Shown here: positions 27,737 through 34,517 of the stretch, one piece after another
How the letters are laid out: each line of letters starts with the position of its first letter
Position numbering within the stretch: position 1 is the stretch's first letter
Source of the DNA: an uncultured Sphingobacteriaceae bacterium
Lineage (GTDB): Bacteria; Bacteroidota; Bacteroidia; Sphingobacteriales; Sphingobacteriaceae
Assembly (NCBI GenBank): GCA_946480915.1
Contig: CAMLLO010000045.1
Span: forward strand, 1 to 35,712
Direction: 5' to 3'
DNA length: 35,712 nucleotides
The notes under the pieces: generated by a model
What the model saw: only the letters and a program-made list of their open reading frames with translations
What the model was told of the DNA's origin: nothing
The model's database searches: none
Made by a program: the position numbers and the translations under genes

Positions 27737-29263
27737 TTAATGTTTAAAATGTCTAACCCCTGTTACAACCATGGCAATACCTTTTTCGTTTGCCATATCA
27801 ATTGAAAGTTGGTCTTTAATGGAACCACCCGGCTGTACCACAACTGAAATTCCGGCATCAGCAGCAATTTCAACGCAGTCGGGGAAGGGGAAAAACGCGT
27901 CGGAAGCCATTGCGCATCCTGTTACATCAAATCCAAAGGATTTCGCTTTTTCCAAAGCCTGGCGCAAGGCATCAACTCTGGAAGTCTGGCCGACACCACT
28001 CGATAGTAGCTGACCATTTTTAGCCAAAACAATGGTGTTTGATTTTGTGTGTTTTACAAGCTTTATGGCAAAAGAAAGGTCTTTTAACTCTTGCTCTGTC
28101 GGTTTTTTGTCGGTAACCGGCTTCATTAGTTCCGGGCCTTCAATTGATGCATCTTTATCTTGCTCTATAACTCCGTTTAATAGAGTTTTAAATAGTTTGG
28201 ATGGTAGTTTTACCTCTTTTCTTTGCAGGATGATGCGGTTTTTCTTTTCTGTAAGAATCTTTAATGCTGCATCGCTAAAGGTAGGAGCGATTAATACTTC
28301 AAAAAATAGTTTATTGATTTCGGAAGCTGTTTGCTCGTCAACTTCGCCATTGCAGATCAGTACGCCGCCGAAGGCCGAAACCGGATCGCAGGCCAATGCT
28401 ACCTGCCATGCCTCGGCAAGATTGCTTCTTGAGGCTACGCCGCAAGCGTTGGTGTGTTTTAAGATAGCAAAAGTAGGCTCATCAAATTCGTCGATAAGAG
28501 CCACTGCCGCATCTACATCGACCAAATTGTTATAGGAAAGTTCTTTTCCGTTCAATTTGGTGAACATATCGTCTAAATTGCCATAGAAGAACCCTTTTTG
28601 GTGCGGATTTTCGCCATAACGAAGCGCCGTAGCATGCTGTTCGCTTTGTTTGAATACGTTTAATCCGTTATCCTGATTGAAGTAATTGAAGATAGCAGTG
28701 TCGTAATGAGAAGAGGTATTGAATGCTTTTTTTGCAAAATCGCGACGGTGAGAAAGCAGTGTGCTTCCGTTGTTTTCGCTAAGTATTGTATGAAGATTGC
28801 TGTAATCATCTTTAGATGCCAGGATAACGACATCATTGAAGTTTTTAGCAGCAGCGCGGATTAATGAGATTCCGCCGATGTCAATTTTCTCGATAATTTC
28901 ATCCTCGCCTAAACCAGCTTTAACAGTTTCTTCAAAAGGGTAGAGGTCTACAATCACAAGATCTATTTCAGGAATTTCGTATTGTTCTGCCTGTGTTTTA
29001 TCTTCAGGCAAATCTCTGCGTGATAAAATTCCACCGAAAACCTTTGGATGCAGAGTTTTTACCCGTCCGCCTAAAATTGAGGGATAACCCGTTAAATCTT
29101 CGACCCTAACTACATCAATACCCAGATCGTTTATGAACTTTTCTGTTCCTCCGGTTGAATAAAGTGTTACTCCAAAATCATTCAGCTGCCTGATCAGAGG
29201 TTCTAAATTATCCTTGTAATAGACTGAAATTAAAGCGTTTTTTATTTTAACGGGATGACTCAT
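27737..29263 (-). CDS. purH: Bifunctional AICAR formyltransferase / IMP cyclohydrolase
   Basis: It catalyses the last two steps of de novo purine synthesis. The 508-residue protein has an N-terminal MGS-like cyclohydrolase domain (KIKNALISVYYKDNLEPLIRQLNDFGVTLYSTGGTEKFI; GRVKTLHPKVFGGIL). The C-terminal transformylase domain contains LRYGENPHQKGFFYG, KHTNACGVA and FFPFPDCVEIAADAGISVVVQPGGSIKD. It is upstream of and co-oriented with mreB. A TATCTTTG -7 box lies just upstream on the minus strand. Confidence 0.98.
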   Translation of the reverse strand: MSHPVKIKNALISVYYKDNLEPLIRQLNDFGVTLYSTGGTEKFINDLGIDVVRVEDLTGYPSILGGRVKTLHPKVFGGILSRRDLPEDKTQAEQYEIPEIDLVIVDLYPFEETVKAGLGEDEIIEKIDIGGISLIRAAAKNFNDVVILASKDDYSNLHTILSENNGSTLLSHRRDFAKKAFNTSSHYDTAIFNYFNQDNGLNVFKQSEQHATALRYGENPHQKGFFYGNLDDMFTKLNGKELSYNNLVDVDAAVALIDEFDEPTFAILKHTNACGVASRSNLAEAWQVALACDPVSAFGGVLICNGEVDEQTASEINKLFFEVLIAPTFSDAALKILTEKKNRIILQRKEVKLPSKLFKTLLNGVIEQDKDASIEGPELMKPVTDKKPTEQELKDLSFAIKLVKHTKSNTIVLAKNGQLLSSGVGQTSRVDALRQALEKAKSFGFDVTGCAMASDAFFPFPDCVEIAADAGISVVVQPGGSIKDQLSIDMANEKGIAMVVTGVRHFKH

Positions 29264-29285
29264 TGTGGGGTTTTATTTGAAGGCG

Positions 29286-29293
29286 CAAAGATA
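29286..29293 (-). promoter_or_regulatory. -7 box of purH
   Basis: On the minus strand this reads TATCTTTG, an exact TAnnTTTG match, 22 bp before the purH ATG. No clear -33 TTTG was found at the usual distance, so the promoter is only half supported. Confidence 0.4.
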
Positions 29294-29455
29294 GGGTTTT
29301 TGAGGTAATTTTTTATTTTTTTGGAAGATAGATTCTGAGGTTTGAAATGTTTAACAAAGAACATTCAGCTATAGCTGATTTTTGGTTGCAGGTGCCTTTT
29401 TAAAATGGGTTTTTGAGATGGCTTTATTGAGGTGTGTTTCGAACTTGGAAAATTT

Positions 29456-29527
29456 GCGTTAGGGATTGAAATGAAAATCCTTTTTGCCCTTCGCAAAAAG
29501 ATTGTAATGGAAAGCCCGCCCGAACGC
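29456..29527. repeat. 72-bp hairpin element with symmetric internal motifs
   Basis: The outer arms GCGTT (29456-29460) and AACGC (29523-29527) pair, with AGGG/CCC inside them. A central stem pairs TTTTTGC with GCAAAAA around a short loop. Between outer and central stems both sides carry the same motif, ATTGnAATGnAAA (from 29465 and from 29501). The design looks like a dispersed extragenic hairpin or a structured RNA; from memory similar sequences recur in Sphingobacteriaceae, which I could not check. It is not an attC: the arms run GTT...AAC, the reverse of attC order. Confidence 0.5.
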
Positions 29528-29575
29528 CCAATAGTTAATAATAAAAAAAGAAAAAGTAAAAATTAAAAATCTCCT

Positions 29576-29668
29576 GCACCTTTGGTTTTAGTACGCTGTT
29601 AATAGGTTAAAGTTAAAAAGTCATACTTAAAAAATATTAGCACCATTGGTTTTAGTACTCTGTTAGTA
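29576..29668 (+). repeat. 29-bp imperfect direct repeat ahead of the 11-bp array
   Basis: Two 29-bp copies, 29576-29604 and 29640-29668, are 64 bp apart and differ at three positions. Both contain TTGGTTTTAGTAC followed by CTGTTA after one variable base. The second copy runs straight into the first 11-bp tandem unit. The pair might be recombination or protein-binding sites belonging to the neighbouring recombinase. Confidence 0.6.
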
Positions 29669-29798
29669 CAGTATCTGTACAGTATCTATGCAGTATCTAT
29701 ATAGTATCCATACACTATCCATGCTTTATCTATGCTTTATCTATACAGTATCTATACCGAGGCTCTGCACTATCTATACAGAGGCCCTGCACTTTCGG
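29667..29798 (+). repeat. Twelve tandem 11-bp units upstream of the recombinase gene
   Basis: The stretch divides without gaps into twelve 11-mers. Clear copies read TACAGTATCTG, TACAGTATCTA, TGCAGTATCTA, TATAGTATCCA, TACACTATCCA, TGCTTTATCTA (twice) and TACAGTATCTA; units 9, 11 and 12 are diverged (TACCGAGGCTC, TACAGAGGCCC, TGCACTTTCGG). The phase is constant, so this is a true tandem array. It ends 55 bp before the candidate recombinase promoter. With one unit per helical turn, all copies face the same side of the DNA. Confidence 0.9.
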
Positions 29799-29856
29799 AA
29801 TGGGAGATTCGGTTCTTTTTTTAAGTGCTGATTTTATCAGAAAAGATAAAATTTTA

Positions 29857-29886
29857 TTCGCAAAGTAGCTGTATCTGATATATTTG
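29857..29886 (+). promoter_or_regulatory. Candidate promoter of the tyrosine recombinase gene
   Basis: TATATTTG (29879-29886) is an exact TAnnTTTG -7 box, and TTCG (29857-29860) is a weak -33 box 18 bp upstream. The ATG follows 19 bp after the -7 box, giving a very short leader. Confidence 0.45.
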
Positions 29887-29905
29887 TGCATACCTAACCT
29901 GACCT

Positions 29906-31513
29906 ATGAATGCAGAAAAAATTATCCATAATGGAATAGAGCGAATCAAGATAGATTTTCCTTACAACACCGAACTTGCTGCTCTGTTAAAGAAGATAGC
30001 TGATTGCCGCTGGAGCAGAACCCATAACGCCTGGCATATTCCGTATACAAAAGCGGCATTTGCTGAATTGAAAGCGATTTTTCCGGAGGTATGCTATAAA
30101 AAGAAGGAACCCGAAGTGACTGCAGAGCCAAGGGATGCAGAGCAGGCAACAACACCAATTTTGCGAAAAGATAGTATTTGTATTTATGTATCGGGAAGGA
30201 AGATAATACTGAAGATGCCTAAAAAGGATGTGGACGTAAAATTTTTATTGAGCCTGCGCTACTCAAAATGGGATGCTCAAAACAAGTGCTGGAACATTCC
30301 GTCGTATCCTGGAAACCTTGAACAGATAAAAGAGCATTTTGGGGTTAGAATAAGTGTGCTGGAAGAATGCGAGGAGGCGCCCAATGCGGGAGAAGGCGGT
30401 CGTTCGGTGCGTAAAACTGAGGTTTTGGTTATTAAAACAACTACCGGGAGGTTAAAGATCATTTTTGGTTTTCATAAACGATTAAGTGCTCTGATCCGGA
30501 CGATTCCCTATCATAGCTGGAATGCGCAAAATAAATGGTGGACGGTGCCCTATACCGATAAATTTCTGGAATTGATAAAAAGACAGTGTGAAGAAGATAG
30601 TTTGATTTTTAACTACGAGGAGGAAGAAAAGACAAATGATAAACTGGCACGTCTGACACCTTTTGATATACCAAATTACAGAACCTGCCCGCAAGAACTT
30701 ATAGATAAGCTTACCGAGCTAAGGTATAGCGAGAAAACGATAAAAACGTATAGTAATTCGTTTGAAGAGTTTATTAATTACTTCCACAAACACGATATAA
30801 ATAGTATTAATGAGAGTATGATTGTTTCGTTTTTGCGGCATTTGGTAACAGAGCGGAAGGTGTCATCGTCATACCAAAATCAGGCTATAAATGCGATAAA
30901 GTTTTATTACGAGCGGGTTTTAGGGGGACAGCGCAAGTTTTATTTTATTGAGAGGCCAATTACGGAGAAAGCGCTGCCGGTAGTTTTGAACAAGGAAGAG
31001 GTTATACGTATTTTAAATTCTACTGAAAATCAGAAGCACAGGGCGATGCTGATGCTGACCTACTCTTCGGGCTTGCAGGTGAGTGAGCTGTTGAATTTGA
31101 AGATTAAGGATGTCGACTCGGAGCGGATGCAATTGCGGGTAAGTCAGGCCAAGGGAAAAAAAGACCGATACACGATACTTAGCATGAAGGCGCTGGACAT
31201 GCTGAGGGTTTATTTTAGAAGCTACCACCCGAAGGAATGGCTATTTGAGGGTGTCGAGGGCGGTCAGTACAGCACGCGCAGCATTCAGGCTGTGATGCAG
31301 TATGCATGCAAGAAGGCTGGCCTATTGAAGAAGGTAAGCATGCACACGTTAAGACATTCGTTTGCTACCCATTTGTTAGAAAGTGGCACAGATTTGCGTT
31401 ATATACAGAGTTTATTGGGACATTCGTCGAGCAAAACCACCGAAATTTACACACATGTTACCACGAAGGGATTCAATCAGATTGTTAGCCCGCTGGATAA
31501 TTTGGATATGTGA
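29906..31513 (+). CDS. Tyrosine recombinase with three HARP-like repeats; putative non-canonical integron integrase
   Basis: The 535-residue recombinase has two parts. Residues 1-225 hold three repeats, each ending in a W-x6-W-x-(I/V)-P block: W36/W43, W122/W129 and W205/W212. The pattern (YNTELAALLKKI ... RWSRTHNAWHIP) resembles the HARP domain of SMARCAL1-type annealing helicases, which binds forked DNA. A core-binding domain (about 260-345) and catalytic domain (about 360-535) follow, with K416/K418, H480-T-L-R483, H506 and nucleophile Y515. The first catalytic Arg is replaced by Gln391 (GLQVSELL instead of GLRVSELL; CAG codon at 31076-31078). The ending SPLDNLDM recalls IntI proteins. No extra IntI-specific helix is seen between residues 430 and 480. 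Its position directly upstream of an attC array makes integron integrase the best call. Confidence 0.88.
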   Translation: MNAEKIIHNGIERIKIDFPYNTELAALLKKIADCRWSRTHNAWHIPYTKAAFAELKAIFPEVCYKKKEPEVTAEPRDAEQATTPILRKDSICIYVSGRKIILKMPKKDVDVKFLLSLRYSKWDAQNKCWNIPSYPGNLEQIKEHFGVRISVLEECEEAPNAGEGGRSVRKTEVLVIKTTTGRLKIIFGFHKRLSALIRTIPYHSWNAQNKWWTVPYTDKFLELIKRQCEEDSLIFNYEEEEKTNDKLARLTPFDIPNYRTCPQELIDKLTELRYSEKTIKTYSNSFEEFINYFHKHDINSINESMIVSFLRHLVTERKVSSSYQNQAINAIKFYYERVLGGQRKFYFIERPITEKALPVVLNKEEVIRILNSTENQKHRAMLMLTYSSGLQVSELLNLKIKDVDSERMQLRVSQAKGKKDRYTILSMKALDMLRVYFRSYHPKEWLFEGVEGGQYSTRSIQAVMQYACKKAGLLKKVSMHTLRHSFATHLLESGTDLRYIQSLLGHSSSKTTEIYTHVTTKGFNQIVSPLDNLDM

Positions 31514-31599
31514 TTTTATATGATTAATTATGTCTATGCGATGGCTGAAACTGTTAAAGGAAGAAAAATTTGGACCGACAATCAGCAATCAGATATATC

Positions 31600-31632
31600 G
31601 GATATTTGCGCATATGCGTAAATATGCTCGTT
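31600..31632 (+). other. Putative attI primary recombination site
   Basis: Cassette 1 begins with TT after G31630, so the crossover lies at 31630/31631, 117 bp after the recombinase stop. Just left of it, 31603-31624 is a near-perfect 22-bp palindrome (TATTT and AAATA outer arms, GCGCATATGC core, one mismatched pair). It could hold two inverted recombinase sites, as a simple attI or dif-like site does. ATATGC is repeated directly at 31612 and 31622. Position follows from the array; recombinase binding is inference. Confidence 0.65.
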
Positions 31633-32021
31633 ATACGGTATTGTCAGAAAAAGCAAAGCCTCTGCTGAAATCTAGTTCCTGTCCCGACGCTTTGCTCAGG
31701 CCGACGCTGAATAACCAGGTTTACCAGAAAGCCCAAGGGCCGATGCTTACACAGATCTTCTGCTTCGGTTAATGTCCTTTCGTTCTTTTTTCCCCTCGAC
31801 CTCAAGTCGGAGGGTTCTGTAGGTGCTAAAAATCTGCTTGGTTTTCATCGGACAAATGCTGCTAAAACTCAGGGGAATCTGATCCGAAGAACAACACCGT
31901 ATAACAATAAGTTTAAATTATGCCCGGCTGAGGTGGTTTTCGAACTGTTCTGCTTTTTACTTACTTTAGTGCTGGGCGACAAGATTGTGCATTTAATCGG
32001 GCACAATATAAACTAAACCCG
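31631..32021 (+). mobile_element. Integron cassette 1 (391 bp, no clear gene; identical to cassette 6)
   Basis: The cassette runs from the TT after G31630 to G32021. Its start GTTATACGG is the reverse complement of CCGTATAAC at the left edge of its attC, so both ends belong to one circular element. There is no ATG-started frame of useful length. A TTG-started 43-codon frame (31641-31772) begins 11 bp into the cassette, and CCCTC..GAC / GTCGGAGGG (31793-31814 region) can form a hairpin. A 33-codon frame lies on the opposite strand. It may carry a small peptide, an RNA or a promoter. An identical copy is cassette 6. Confidence 0.85.
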
Positions 32022-32023
32022 TT
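31897..32023 (+). repeat. attC site of cassette 1 (127 bp, long type)
   Basis: Left arm CCGTATAAC (31897-31905) pairs with the cassette's own start. Then come a 5-bp spacer and a long stem, GTTTAAATTATGCCCG (31911-31926) with CGGGCACAATATAAAC on the right. The loop side carries TTTAGTGCTGGGCGACA (about 31965-31981). It ends in GTT at 32021-32023. Confidence 0.9.
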
Positions 32024-32855
32024 GCCAGCAAGTGTAAAAAAACCGAACTAGCGGACTAATGACGACTTCAACGCTAAAACATGACGGAAGTGGTTAAGGC
32101 AGTTTAAAAACGGAAAAAGACAATAACGATAACAAATGAGGAAATTTCAGGTACTCTTCTTGTTTATTATATGCATTAGCTGCAAGCGTGAGACGGAATT
32201 TTTTACAGGCGAAATTCTATATAATTATTCCTTCTCTGAATTAAATGGAAAGGACATTACCGAACAAATGGTTCGCTATTATGGTCGGGAGAATCATTTC
32301 TTTATAAATGCTAAAAACTATAAGTCATATAATGAAAATTCCAAAATCACCGGGCTATATAATAGCAGTTCAAATACCTACTATATGTTCTTAGAGAATA
32401 ATAGCGTAGAAAAGTTAGATGCATCAAAGGTTACAACAAGTTCACCATTGGTTACGAAATTGCCGGAGAAGGAAAAGGTTTTAGGGTATGAGTGCAGTGC
32501 CATTAATATCGAATCAGATTCTCGAACCATCACGTATTATTATTCACCCAAGGTTAAGGTCAATCCGAAGCCCTTTTTGCATCATAAACTTAATGAGTGG
32601 GGGCTATTTCTCATAGCGTCAGACGGTGCACTGCCATTGAAATGGGTCGAAACTGATCTAGTAGGAATTATTCGAACAGCCGTTGCTGTGAAGATTAGAC
32701 CGGTCCAACTTAATGACAGCGACTTTTCATACGTTAAATTTGACAAATAGAAGTATGACAGGTACAAGCGGACTAGAAAAACACCAGCTGGCAACAAATA
32801 GTTTGCGCTATCTTCCTGCCCACATTGGCGACACGCACAGCGCAAACTATAAACG
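32022..32855 (+). mobile_element. Integron cassette 2 (834 bp, lipoprotein-like gene)
   Basis: Start GTTGCCAGC matches the reverse complement of GCTGGCAAC at 32787-32795, the left arm of its attC. It contains one gene (32136-32750) with a 114-bp leader, the longest of the array, leaving room for an internal promoter, although no TAnnTTTG box was recognised. Confidence 0.9.
32136..32750 (+). CDS. Cassette-encoded putative lipoprotein, function unknown
   Basis: The 204-residue protein begins with a hydrophobic signal (MRKFQVLFLFIICISC); Cys16 is a likely lipidation site, though the lipobox is not ideal. The mature part is beta-rich and Tyr/Ser/Asn-rich. It includes EKEKVLGYECSAINIESDSRTITYYYSPKVKVNPKPF and GALPLKWVETDLVG, which loosely recall DUF4412/GLPGLI-type periplasmic proteins of Bacteroidota. 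I would not assign a family. It is the only gene of cassette 2 and reads in the array direction. Confidence 0.85.
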   Translation: MRKFQVLFLFIICISCKRETEFFTGEILYNYSFSELNGKDITEQMVRYYGRENHFFINAKNYKSYNENSKITGLYNSSSNTYYMFLENNSVEKLDASKVTTSSPLVTKLPEKEKVLGYECSAINIESDSRTITYYYSPKVKVNPKPFLHHKLNEWGLFLIASDGALPLKWVETDLVGIIRTAVAVKIRPVQLNDSDFSYVKFDK

Positions 32856-32857
32856 TT
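32787..32857 (+). repeat. attC site of cassette 2 (71 bp, short type)
   Basis: GCTGGCAAC (32787-32795), a 5-bp spacer, GTTTGCGCT, a loop, AGCGCAAAC, a 7-bp spacer and GTT (32855-32857). The inner stem is a perfect 9-10 bp, and the TTGGCGAC block in the loop is shared with the attC of cassette 5. Confidence 0.92.
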
Positions 32858-33293
32858 AGTGGCAAGTGTAACAGCATACGTACAACCGACAAAGCAAAGA
32901 AGAACTAACGACTAAATATCGAAAACCGGAAAATGACCATTTACAGAAAAATTGGTATCGGAATGATTATTATGGGTGTCATTATGTTATTTGTAGGAGG
33001 TTCGCTTTTTGGCTATCAAGGACCAAGTCTAAATCCTATAATTAGCGACATTGGAATGTACTCATTTTTACTTTGGTTGCCGACCTTAATAACAGGAATA
33101 ATTTTAACGCGTGCGAACAAGTAATGTCAAACATCTATAGGGGAAGCGAATGTACAAAAAACACCGTGCCACTAACATAGGGTTTAAATTATGCCCGGGC
33201 GACGTGAATCTCGTTCCTTTCTTCTTTTTAATTACTTTAGTGCTGGGTGACAGGTGACCGCCTTTAATCGGGCACAACCTAAACCCTTAACCG
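32856..33293 (+). mobile_element. Integron cassette 3 (438 bp, small membrane protein gene)
   Basis: Start GTTAGTGGCA is the reverse complement of TGCCACTAAC at 33167-33176 in its attC. One gene (32933-33124) is flanked by about 77 bp of leader and about 43 bp before the attC. Confidence 0.9.
32933..33124 (+). CDS. Cassette-encoded small membrane protein, function unknown
   Basis: The 63-residue protein has two hydrophobic segments, about residues 6-27 (IGIGMIIMGVIMLFVGGSLFGY) and 41-58 (MYSFLLWLPTLITGIILT), with a short loop between and a basic C-terminus (RANK). Two-helix hairpins of this size are common in cassette arrays, but no family is recognised. It starts at the only ATG compatible with the frame and is the sole gene of cassette 3. 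Confidence 0.8.
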   Translation: MTIYRKIGIGMIIMGVIMLFVGGSLFGYQGPSLNPIISDIGMYSFLLWLPTLITGIILTRANK

Positions 33294-33295
33294 TT
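33167..33295 (+). repeat. attC site of cassette 3 (129 bp, long type)
   Basis: TGCCACTAAC (33167-33176) is followed by GGGTTTAAATTATGCCCG, pairing with CGGGCACAACCTAAACCC near the right end; the site ends in GTT at 33293-33295. The loop side carries TTTAGTGCTGGGTGACAG. It is about 90% identical to the attC of cassette 7. Confidence 0.92.
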
Positions 33296-33922
33296 AGGCA
33301 CAATAAAAACAACCAGACCAGATGCAAATACGACACTACGTTTTATCACTTTGTTTATCAGGAATGATACTCATAAATATCAGTCAGGCTCAAACAACAA
33401 ACCCGTCTGACCAAAAGGTACTTGAAGGTATTCAAAAATCTCATATCGACGGAAATGTTCCGAAAAAGACCAAGTTCGATACTTTTCTGAAACGTGACCT
33501 TGAAAAACACTTTTCGAGCACATATGGCAAAGTAAGCGTAAAATGGGAGTATTTGCGTGAAGCCCCTACGCAAAGTGGCGTTGCTTATCCGAAATATTAT
33601 CTATGGACAAAGCTATATAATGGAGAAAATATGTTGACTGAAGGGGCGGTTCGAGTTGCTGCAATAGAGAAAATTAATTTTGAAGTAACAGACTTTGTGA
33701 GTATTGAAGAACTCAAGAATAAAACCAAGGACATTTATACCATATTTCCGGTGCCTGTTTGTGAAAAGATATTAAGTCGACTATAAAATTTACTGTGCCT
33801 AACACAGCCTTTGCAAAAATGGCTGGCGACGTTTATCTCGAACTTTTTCTACATTTAACTAAGTTTTTGTGCTGGGGACAGTGAAGTGCTTTCTATCCGC
33901 CATCTTCGCAAAGCCCTAACCG
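33294..33922 (+). mobile_element. Integron cassette 4 (629 bp, secreted protein gene)
   Basis: Start GTTAGGCACA corresponds to the reverse complement of TGTGCCTAAC at 33794-33803 in its attC. One gene starts 29 bp into the cassette (33322) and ends 8 bp before the attC arm. Confidence 0.9.
33322..33786 (+). CDS. Cassette-encoded secreted protein, function unknown
   Basis: The 154-residue protein has a signal peptide (MQIRHYVLSLCLSGMILINISQAQ) with likely cleavage near residue 24. The mature region is a small mixed alpha/beta domain: FDTFLKRDLEKHFSSTYGKVSVKWEYLREAP, then YPKYYLWTKLYNGENMLTEGAVRVAAIEKINFEVTDFVS. The segment order (helix, then a four-strand-like run) resembles NTF2- or cystatin-like folds, but this is only an impression. 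No family is assigned. Confidence 0.85.
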   Translation: MQIRHYVLSLCLSGMILINISQAQTTNPSDQKVLEGIQKSHIDGNVPKKTKFDTFLKRDLEKHFSSTYGKVSVKWEYLREAPTQSGVAYPKYYLWTKLYNGENMLTEGAVRVAAIEKINFEVTDFVSIEELKNKTKDIYTIFPVPVCEKILSRL

Positions 33923-33924
33923 TT
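33794..33924 (+). repeat. attC site of cassette 4 (131 bp, long type)
   Basis: TGTGCCTAAC (33794-33803); GCCTTTGCAAAAATGGC pairs with GCCATCTTCGCAAAGCCC near the right end; then GTT at 33922-33924. Loop block TTTTTGTGCTGGGGACAG is a divergent version of the one in the other long sites. Confidence 0.92.
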
Positions 33925-34517
33925 AGGCAACATTTTAAAAACCTATCCCTTTGACAAAAGACCGACCAAATCAGGACGAAAAAATTGCCGAGCTTACTAA
34001 ATATTTTGACTTGGTAACGGTGACAATTGACTATAGCTTGGAAAATCCGTTAATGAAAATTATATCGGCTGACTTCGATTCCGACCAACATTATGCGAGC
34101 TTAAAAATTCAGGCGGAGGAACATTTTAAAAAAGGCAGACTAACCAAACTTAAACAATGGTTTAGGGACTTGACAGAAATGTATATTGAAAATGGTGACC
34201 TTAAGTTTAATCAGTACTTAAAGAGCAGAACCAATTATGAAATCGACATTTTTGAATCTTATTTTAAACGTGTTGACCAAATAATTGAAACTGGTAAAAT
34301 TAAATCAGATAGTCAGTTTTACAAAATCAATTCAATGGTTAACCAACTTTGCCAGCTTGACTCCGTTGACTCTGAGAAAATTGAAACATTAAATAAATTG
34401 TTGAGAGATTATGAACAACGCAAAACTCGCTAGACAAAAAAAACGTTGCCTAACACATATTTTGCGCTATTTCCCAAACGCTCTTTTGGCGACCGCTCAC
34501 AGCGCAAACTATCAACG
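33923..34517 (+). mobile_element. Integron cassette 5 (595 bp, small cytosolic protein gene)
   Basis: Start GTTAGGCAAC is the exact reverse complement of GTTGCCTAAC at 34445-34454 in its attC. Its start shares GTTAGGCA with cassette 4, but the two attC sites are of different types. One gene fills most of it. Confidence 0.9.
33951..34433 (+). CDS. Cassette-encoded helical protein, function unknown (TTG start)
   Basis: The 160-residue, mostly helical, charged protein (MTKDRPNQDEKIAELTKYFDLVTV ... EEHFKKGRLTKLKQWFRDLTEMYIENG ... LNKLLRDYEQRKTR) has no export signal. The start is taken as TTG at 33951, 29 bp into the cassette, because the next ATG is about 33 codons inside and would remove a well-formed helix. 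The stop lies 11 bp before the attC. No family is recognised; an immunity or regulatory role would be guesswork. Confidence 0.75.
   Translation: MTKDRPNQDEKIAELTKYFDLVTVTIDYSLENPLMKIISADFDSDQHYASLKIQAEEHFKKGRLTKLKQWFRDLTEMYIENGDLKFNQYLKSRTNYEIDIFESYFKRVDQIIETGKIKSDSQFYKINSMVNQLCQLDSVDSEKIETLNKLLRDYEQRKTR

Noticed and set aside
29456..29527. The 72-bp hairpin as another attC site.
   Set aside because: Its arms read GTT on the left and AAC on the right, opposite to attC, and it does not bound a cassette.
29667..29798. The 11-bp tandem repeats as a CRISPR array.
   Set aside because: Units are contiguous with no spacers, far too short, and no cas gene is in the window.
31530..31772. An 80-codon frame running from the attI region into cassette 1, and a similar frame at 34411-34659 running into cassette 6.
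   Set aside because: The shared 48 codons come from the duplicated cassette and the N-terminal parts are unrelated flanking DNA that happens to be in frame. Neither is a credible gene as a whole. Only a TTG-started 43-codon version inside the cassette remains possible.
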